The notes below the pieces were generated by a model, which was given only the letters and a program-made list of their open reading frames with translations, was not told the DNA's origin and did not search any database. A stretch of DNA of 64,000 bases from Viscum album (Eukaryota; Streptophyta; Magnoliopsida; Santalales; Viscaceae): positions 1,390,378,688-1,390,442,687 of the forward strand of contig OY728131.1 of the NCBI GenBank assembly GCA_963277665.1, given 5' to 3'. The position numbers were made by a program, and so were the translations under genes. Positions within the stretch are counted from its first letter, which is position 1; each line of letters begins with the position of its first letter. Below are positions 58,201 through 64,000 of this stretch, piece after piece.

Positions 58201-59600
58201 AAAAATAGAAATTATCCACAATTATCTAATTTAATAATCTTTAAGAATTGACTATATTATAAAGGGGAAGGTTTCCAAAATTGGAAAGGGTATAGACTTC
58301 AATGGTCATATTTTTAATCTTGCAACCAAATGAGGGTGACCTCTTTTTATACGGATGAGGGATCGAGAAAGGTTTTGATGGTGATGAACCTATGGGTATG
58401 CCAAGGAAAATATATTGGAGAATAACTATTTATACTAAAAGGTGAAGAATCAATCCACACATATTCATTTTAAATAATTACCCAAAAATATCATAATCCT
58501 GTGCTGGTGGAGGTTATATCATAACATTGGAGTTAGGCCCAAGATATGGGATCTAGGCATCGCAATGTTACTTGTAATAAAAATAATAATGATATAAAAA
58601 GTTCTTGATGATAAATCAGATCACGTACTCTTATATGGTTCATTTGTATGGTAAATAGGGAATCCTATTTCGAGTACTGATTCATAATAAAGATAATGTA
58701 TGTCAAAACATCCTATGTCAATCCAGTTTATAGGATGAAGGGAAATTTTTTTGAACCATTAATTAAGATAATGATGGATGGTTCATGCATAGGGTACCCG
58801 TATGTCACTATGTGTCCCACAATGATATAAATGAAGCCTCCTTATAATTCTCTCAATGTATAATCCCTTTCATGATTATAGATCATATGTAAAAAATATT
58901 GGACATTAATTCACTATGGAGTAGGCAAGTTATATGCCAAATATTTATAAATTGATAGATCTCTCATACATGGAAGAATGAATCCACATTGAATGATCTT
59001 TTCTGAGTAGTTTTTAGTAATACATGATGGACTTCCACCTTGAACATTAATGTTGTATCATAGGTAAGGTGATAACGCAATAAAAAATTATATGGTAATG
59101 ACATGGATGCTATATAGATTATATTATTACCATAATAAAATATATGATATTTGTTTTAGATTATTTCTACTATGACATCGATTCTATATATTTTAGATTA
59201 TTTATCAGTACAAAGATACTCATGTGGAAATATTGTGACATATATCTTGAGAAACATTGCATTAGTGGGGGTGCGATTCATTGCATTGCCATCATGGAAA
59301 ATTATTATGATCTATTGGAATGTGAATTTTTTATAATGTCAAGTCATTTCTATATAGTTTATAGTTTTGGATTCCTCTTCCTTGGTATCGTCATGTTCCC
59401 ATGTGAAAATACAAACATTCCTTATAGGAAGTAGTCGAGGTGGATCTCCTTGTTCATGGTCCATGAAATTAGATTATAAGGGACCTACTAACTGTGAAAT
59501 GTATGTAATACATTCAAATAAATTAATTATAACATATAAATTCTCTTTTTGATTGTTCATCACCTGATATCTAATAGTAGATAGTGATTTAGAGTGAGGA
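55245..59600 (-). other. Probable Tat/Ogre 3' untranslated region with eroded repeats
   Basis: No domain is seen between the integrase remnant and the LTR at 55244. From 57200 to 59000 there are repeated blocks similar to the 48.2-49.3 kb array. Positionally this is downstream of the minus-strand Tat polyprotein, where such elements keep a long, variable untranslated region. Open frames at 55942-56196, 57191-57400 and 59144-59434 have no family pattern. Confidence 0.5.
57200..59000. repeat. AT-eroded copies of the GAGGCTTCCTACGTA repeat family
   Basis: Blocks such as GAGAGTTACTACATATCA...GGAATCAATACACACATGTTTATTTGGG (57774 on) line up with GAGGCTTCCTACGTACC...GGATCAAAGACCACATAGTTCAGGTGGG of the GC-rich array. 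Further copies of the AATCAATxCACAC core are near 57226, 57373, 57627, 57988, 58447 and 58982. Most differences are G-to-A or C-to-T. Spacing is irregular, 147 to 459 bp. Boundaries are approximate. Confidence 0.6.
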
Positions 59601-59639
59601 AAAATAAAATTATATGGGTAAGACTAACTTATTCCACAG

Positions 59640-60260
59640 ATAAATGAATGTGTACTATTTTGTATATTAGTGTGGGTTGTGGTATGATTGGACTAAAATG
59701 TATTTATAATATTCCTCATCATACATCCCTTTTATTTTTCTACATTTTTATTGAGTATATTTTAAATTGTCTTAGTGTAACCCTCGATCTTCCCATTTTC
59801 AGCAGCACGATAACAACATGAATAGTTGAAATAATGTTGTAGTTAGTATACAACCATTTTAAAAAAATTAATAGAAGTTGGTATCATTTTCTATAAATAT
59901 TGTAGAAGGGACACAAGATATGGCGATGATATTGGGCTTCATGAATTCGTCATGTTCTTTATCCTGAATTCCATGCAGTGTATAACATTAACCCTTTTAG
60001 AGAATAAGTCAGTAGTATTACGAATATATATGAACTATTTTGCTGTAGTGGGGTGATATGTTCATAAGACAACTATTACCAATAAAGTATGTCCATATTT
60101 GTTAGTAATACAGAATATTTATATGGGTGAATTGATGATATTTTCATTTATTTGAATGTCATGATACTTTTTTGCGAATTCCATATAATCCTATAACAAC
60201 ATTTCATAAAAATAACAAAGATGTCTAATTTGGTTTGAGTGTATAGTTCCTGATAAATAG
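59640..60260 (-). pseudogene. Tat/Ogre integrase remnant
   Basis: On the minus strand, at 60100-60060 a frame reads TNKYGHTLLVIV, matching the GHxYILVAVDYFTKW start of the core with the Asp lost. Near 59905 VPSTIFIENDTNF recalls VPxxIITDNGxxF. From 59840 the reading IQHYFNYSCCYRAAENGKIE, then YTKTI-stop-NILNK, matches HHxSSxYRPQxNGAVEAANKxIKxIL, so the catalytic Glu is kept. Stops and frameshifts separate the parts. The enzyme once inserted the element cDNA. Its place below both RNase H domains agrees with Tat order. Confidence 0.75.
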
Positions 60261-60639
60261 GTGATATAAGATCCCGAATGGTATTCTTAAATTACATCAA
60301 GGTCATATTCTTCTATGATTCATATAAAAAAAATCTATTAAAGCCCCATTTATAGAGTTATTTCTATTAATTTATCTTGACATGAAGGGTGAATTTTTAT
60401 ACTCAAGGTCAAATTTCTCCCTTTTAGATTAATCTAATTAGGGCCCTATTTTTACGATTTTTAATTATTGGTATCATATATCCAATAATAGATATGTGTA
60501 CGTCATTCCCTTGGGAAATTATAATATTATTGATTACTTGTATGTCGTAGATGATGATCGAGGATACTACCATTTAGTGTGTGATACAGAATAATGACAC
60601 ATCCTAGGTACAATCACATAGGGTTGAGGTTGTATTTCA

Positions 60640-60970
60640 AAACACATCTTTATGATAATTATGCGAATGAAGAATGGTATTCACTATTGATTCAAATGGG
60701 AACCTCAACATCAGTCCCCTTACATAGATGATGATAGAGGTTAACTCTTCCTTTATGGAGGAATATTCATCATTGATATTCTATATAACTAGATATAAAT
60801 CACCACTGACATTAATTTGAGAAATCTATAGCTATAAATAAATAGATAAGAATTAAATAAGGGTCGGGTACTCTTCATTATTGTTATTGTGAAATTTTTA
60901 AAGAAGGAAGGAATATGGAGATATTTTCCTATAAGCGGTTTCAAATACAATCCCTAGAATAATTCGGTAG
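60640..60970 (-). pseudogene. Tat/Ogre second (archaeal-type) RNase H remnant
   Basis: A minus-strand frame at about 60815-60690 reads INVSGDLYLVI, a stop, then NINDEYSSIKEELTSIIIYV and RGLMLRF. It matches LKVFGDSxLVIxQIxxEYxxKxxxLxxYxxYVxxLxxxF of the additional RNase H found between the ordinary RNase H and integrase of Tat/Ogre elements. The Asp of GDS is kept; the Ser is now Leu. The N-terminal FDGA block could not be read. This second RNase H is the feature that separates the Tat clade from other gypsy lineages. Confidence 0.75.
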
Positions 60971-61079
60971 AAATTTAGGATTCCCAATATTTTCCAAGTC
61001 AGATTACAAGAGACATCATTAAAATAAATATCTTAAATTTGGGTAGAATCATGGATTTAATAATATTATTCATCATCAT

Positions 61080-61280
61080 GTTTATTGTTTACCAACATGA
61101 ATTCTAGGTAAGGATGTGATGTAAGGAAATTAGTTATCACTTTACATTTGATAGACTTATGTGATAGAAATTAAATGTAATAATATTTCTAGATGACTTC
61201 CCATAAATCCAAATACTCATTTAGGATAGGGTGGTTAAGGATGTACTTGAGTTTTCTCACATGAGAGACCCGAAGAACAT
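61080..61280 (-). pseudogene. Tat/Ogre RNase H remnant
   Basis: The minus strand from about 61265 reads LRVSHVRKLKYILNHPILNE, then LDLWEVI and, after a stop, FLSHKSIKCKVITNFLTSHP. The family reads LxSRxDPLKYLLxKPxLTGRLAKWAILLSEFDIxxxxQKSIKGxxIADFLADHP. The spacing agrees over about 60 residues. Catalytic residues of the first half are not readable. It lies between RT and the second RNase H. Confidence 0.8.
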
Positions 61281-61419
61281 AATTTTTATTCAATTAGTGA
61301 CTCTTCATGAAAATATTCATCCCATTGATATGTGATTACAAATATTTACCAAAATTATGATGGAGGGGGATTTACTAGCCAAATTGACTATAAAATTATT
61401 AATTTATGAACGAAATCCT

Positions 61420-62040
61420 TAACTCCTGCTCAACTCTATATGTGTTCAAGGAGGCAGCATTGTGAGGATTTCACAATTCATTTAGGTTTAAAATCTATTC
61501 CATGGTCGTGTACCATGAATCCATGTAATTTTCATAAATTTACCCTATAATAACACTTTAGTGGGTTAACCATCATGTTGTAAAAATGTAATTTTCTAAA
61601 TACTATTAGAAATTTAATTAGGTGATTGCAGTGCTATCAAGATTTATCCAAAATATCATAAACATTGAATTTAGAGATTCTTTCTATAAATGGGTTTAAT
61701 GATGTGATCCATGGTGAATTGGTAAGTGGATGAAACATTTTTATAACCCAATTCCATATACTGGTAGCTAAATTACCCATTGTGTTCCCTGAGAGTAGTG
61801 GATTCCTTATATTTTTGTGGCCATCAAGATATGTTTGTACTCTAAGTACTAATCCATTAATGAAATGAAATAGAAGACAATGGTTTCATTACTCAAAAAT
61901 TTTGTAATTAATACTATGAAATAAAAAATTTTAAAATGTTTGTTGAGATCCCTCAAATTGATTCAGACCATGATATTTCGATTCTATTTCTTTTCCGAGA
62001 TCATTTTTTAAATCGATTTCTATAATTTCACCTCTTTGAA
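61420..62040 (-). pseudogene. Tat/Ogre reverse transcriptase remnant
   Basis: The minus strand at about 61970-61930 reads INLRDLNKHFK (family VCxDFRDLNKACPKDxYPLP). At about 61665 VYDILDKS stands for YVDDMIVKS with two residues of the catalytic motif lost. It is followed by NHLIKFLIVFRKLHFYNMMV, then NPLKCYYRVNL, stop, KLHGFMVHDHGIDFKP (61569-61486; family RLNPAKCxFGVxSGKLLGFIVSxRGIEVDP). The last block is unmistakable. Several stops and a deleted active site show the enzyme is dead. Confidence 0.85.
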
Positions 62041-62299
62041 CATTTTTCATTTCATAATCATAACCACCATATATTACACCTTGAAAATATTTTAGGGGTA
62101 AATTCTTGTATACATCTTTCTAAAACCTATGTGTTCCACCATCATGACCATTTCATGGGAAGAAACATTATGATATTTCATTGGAATTTATATAAAACAT
62201 CATGTGAACCAATAAGGTTGTCACTTAAAGAATGATATATATGATTCTTTATCATTCACGGTACGATGACATAGATAAATATGTTGTTTGGGTACTCTT

Positions 62300-62460
62300 A
62301 CATTCCATTATTTTCATACCTTATCACATTGATGGTGGTGGATTCACCTTGCTCAAATTCTAGTGAGAAATCATTAACATCCTCCTCTTCATCCTCCACA
62401 TTGGCTTCGATTACGGTGTCCATAGAATTTGTAGATGAGTCAGAAAAAGATATGTACTTT
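62300..62460 (-). pseudogene. Tat/Ogre acidic spacer between protease and RT
   Basis: One minus-strand frame reads NVEDEEEDVNDFSLEFEQGE then STTINVIR. Tat and Ogre polyproteins have an acidic run and an FEQGGQxTxDELKEVNLG-like block at this point. The overlapping plus-strand open frame (62281-62484) with its serine run is the complement of this acidic stretch and is not called. Confidence 0.6.
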
Positions 62461-62929
62461 TGGAGGGAAAAGGGACTCCCATAAGCTATCGGAATGAAAA
62501 TCCATGGGTATCATAATCAATAATTATTTAGAGAGACTCTATCTGATCAATAATATCATTGTTGTCCCATGAATCATTAATAACCTAAGTTTCAAGGGAC
62601 ATGGAAGTGGTATTTTCAGTTTCCTCAAATTTTTAGGGGAATTTTATGATTCAATTAATTATGGAAATGAAATTACTTATTTTGGTAATTAATATCCATA
62701 TAAATTTCCAATATATATATCATGATAGACCAACATTCTCATTCATGTTAATGGTCTATACATACTCAGTATAGAGAAAGATCTTATGGGGTTTTATGGG
62801 AGGATGGAAAAATGTTGGGAGTGAAAAAATGTATGTATTAATCTATCATATGTTCGTTATATTCAATCATATAAATAATAAAATATATTCATTTATATTA
62901 AAAAGACTAAAATGGGTGAATTCATCACA

Positions 62930-63196
62930 CTATATCTTAATTTTCCCATTTATGGGGAATTTCAAGAAATGTAGTAATATTGATGGAAGGTATATATGTA
63001 TACAAATCCAATATATCTGGAGTAGAACAGTACATGTCATTAAAGTTCTAGATAATAATAAACTCAAAGTTAGACATAGGTCTCCAAATTGGTACTTGAT
63101 CTTAATCTCTATTATGGTTTGATAATCAATCATTTCATTCCCTTGAATGGTTAACCTAGTGAGAGATAAATCATCCTTTTTTATCCAATATTTCAT
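62930..63196 (-). pseudogene. Tat/Ogre aspartic protease remnant
   Basis: An 88-codon minus frame reads LTRLTIQGNEMIDYQTIIEI, KIKYQFGDL and, near the end, ICIHIYLPSILLHFLKFPIN. It matches the protease end of Tat/Ogre elements: xxxIQGFNQxxQxAxGxIxLxxxIGDL...F.VID..TxYNLLLGRPWIHxxxxVPSTLHQCFKFxxxGK. The catalytic D-T-G part would lie above 63196 and was not read. It is followed downstream by about 470 bp without a motif, then the acidic spacer. Confidence 0.7.
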
Positions 63197-64000
63197 AGAG
63201 TTTGTAAAGAAATTAGATTTCTACCTGAACCATTGTTAACAAAAAATATTAAAATAGAGACATTATTGAGCATATATAAAATGTACAGTTGTATGATATG
63301 TCCCCAGATGGATTTTTCTCAATAGTTCTCTATTATTATAATGTTTTAATTGCATTTTTCCAAAGAAGTTTCTGATCAATATGAAATAGTTGCATTGTCT
63401 TCTCTATGAAACTCATGGGGGCTAGTGGTGGAATGAAAAGTACTTATATGATTTCTTATGAAATATAGAGTGTTTCCAGGTTGGGGATAATGGATTATAT
63501 AGCTAGAAACTATTTTAAAAATTCATATTTCTTTACTAATAGTTTGTGCATCATAATAAAGGGATTTATTTAGAATGTTACTTTGCGGATGAAGTGGATG
63601 AGGTAGAAGTATCAATAATTTTGATTGAATATGAGGTAACACATGTTGGTAATAAATTTACCTGAAATAGTATTTTCACTTACGTATGATGATTACTAAA
63701 TTTAACATCCACATTCCAATCATCCAATATAATTTGTTTTGGGTGAATCTTAAATGAATCATAGGTGTATCCATGCTTAAACTCGTCTCACTAAAGTTTT
63801 TAATCAGCTATCTCAACTGCATATATATAATTCTTCGGAATTAATCCATTATTTAACGTTCATCCATGATCATGTAATCTAATATTCCCTTCGATTTTGT
63901 TGGATTTTACTCCAAGTCCTTTTCCAGGTATGGGGAACATTTTTTCCTATGAATACTAATTATGTAAAAAGAGGACTACTAAATAAATGATGTTAAATTA
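63197..64000 (-). other. Presumed Tat/Ogre gag-protease region, unreadable
   Basis: By position this should hold the protease start and the end of gag of the minus-strand Tat element, whose 5' end lies beyond the window. No motif could be read with confidence. Confidence 0.35.

Noticed and set aside
62281..62484. Plus-strand frame with a serine run
   Set aside because: It is the complement of an acidic spacer that fits a minus-strand Tat/Ogre polyprotein.
1..64000. Host protein-coding gene or organelle insert
   Set aside because: No exon-like string of conserved protein text, rRNA, tRNA cluster or plastid or mitochondrial gene was recognised on either strand.

Overview
This window reads as nuclear DNA of a flowering plant with a large, repeat-filled genome. 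There is no intact host gene, rRNA, organelle DNA, CRISPR array or bacterial operon. Almost everything that can be identified is an LTR retrotransposon or the eroded remains of one. The mix is a Sirevirus-type Ty1/copia element, Tekay/Del-type Ty3/gypsy chromoviruses with 3 to 4.5 kb LTRs and a tRNA-iMet primer site, and a Tat/Ogre-type Ty3/gypsy element. That mix is typical of angiosperms; the species cannot be named from the sequence. Most of the window is very AT-rich and full of stop codons. Many of the stops look like C-to-T or G-to-A changes of Arg or Gln codons, as expected from deamination of methylated DNA.

Layout from left to right. 1-1805 is the inner part of an LTR (family LTR-A, minus orientation). 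1806-8029 is gene-free AT-rich DNA with one degenerate tandem duplication. About 8030 to 28648 is an old plus-strand Sirevirus: 5' LTR, gag, protease, integrase, RT, RNase H and a truncated 3' LTR. Its coding part is split by a complete minus-strand Tekay-like element, Tk1 (11810-22707). At 28649 the Sirevirus 3' LTR is broken by a second LTR-A element: a 4.5 kb LTR, a 2.3 kb internal region with no recognisable gag or pol, a primer site, and the first 1.06 kb of the other LTR. That LTR stops abruptly at about 36508.

36509-36749 and 47681-50600 are the two sides of a distinctly more GC-rich segment, split by the best preserved element of the window, Tk2 (36755-47675). Tk2 has a perfect 5-bp target duplication (CTCTT), 3.04 and 3.03 kb LTRs, an exact primer site, a polypurine tract and a full but mutated gag-pol on the minus strand. 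The right part of the GC-rich segment carries three kinds of tandem array: 27 bp, about 120-150 bp, and an exactly 54-bp-periodic array that stays open as protein.

From about 50600 to the end the DNA is AT-rich again. It contains a Tekay-like LTR (53074-55244, solo or an orphan) and the decayed minus-strand polyprotein of a Tat/Ogre element, in the order protease, spacer, RT, RNase H, second (archaeal-type) RNase H, integrase, read from 63196 down to about 59640. Below the integrase (57200-59000) lies an AT-eroded version of the same repeat family seen at 48.2-49.3 kb. This fits the known habit of Tat/Ogre elements of carrying tandem repeats in their 3' untranslated region.

No novel cellular system was found. 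The points most worth a second look are the 54-bp open array, the shared repeat family in GC-rich and AT-eroded states, a stem-loop kept in four different Tekay-type LTRs, the probable non-autonomous LTR-A element, and the missing 3.4 kb at 36508. Element boundaries marked as approximate were placed by eye from LTR-to-LTR comparison.
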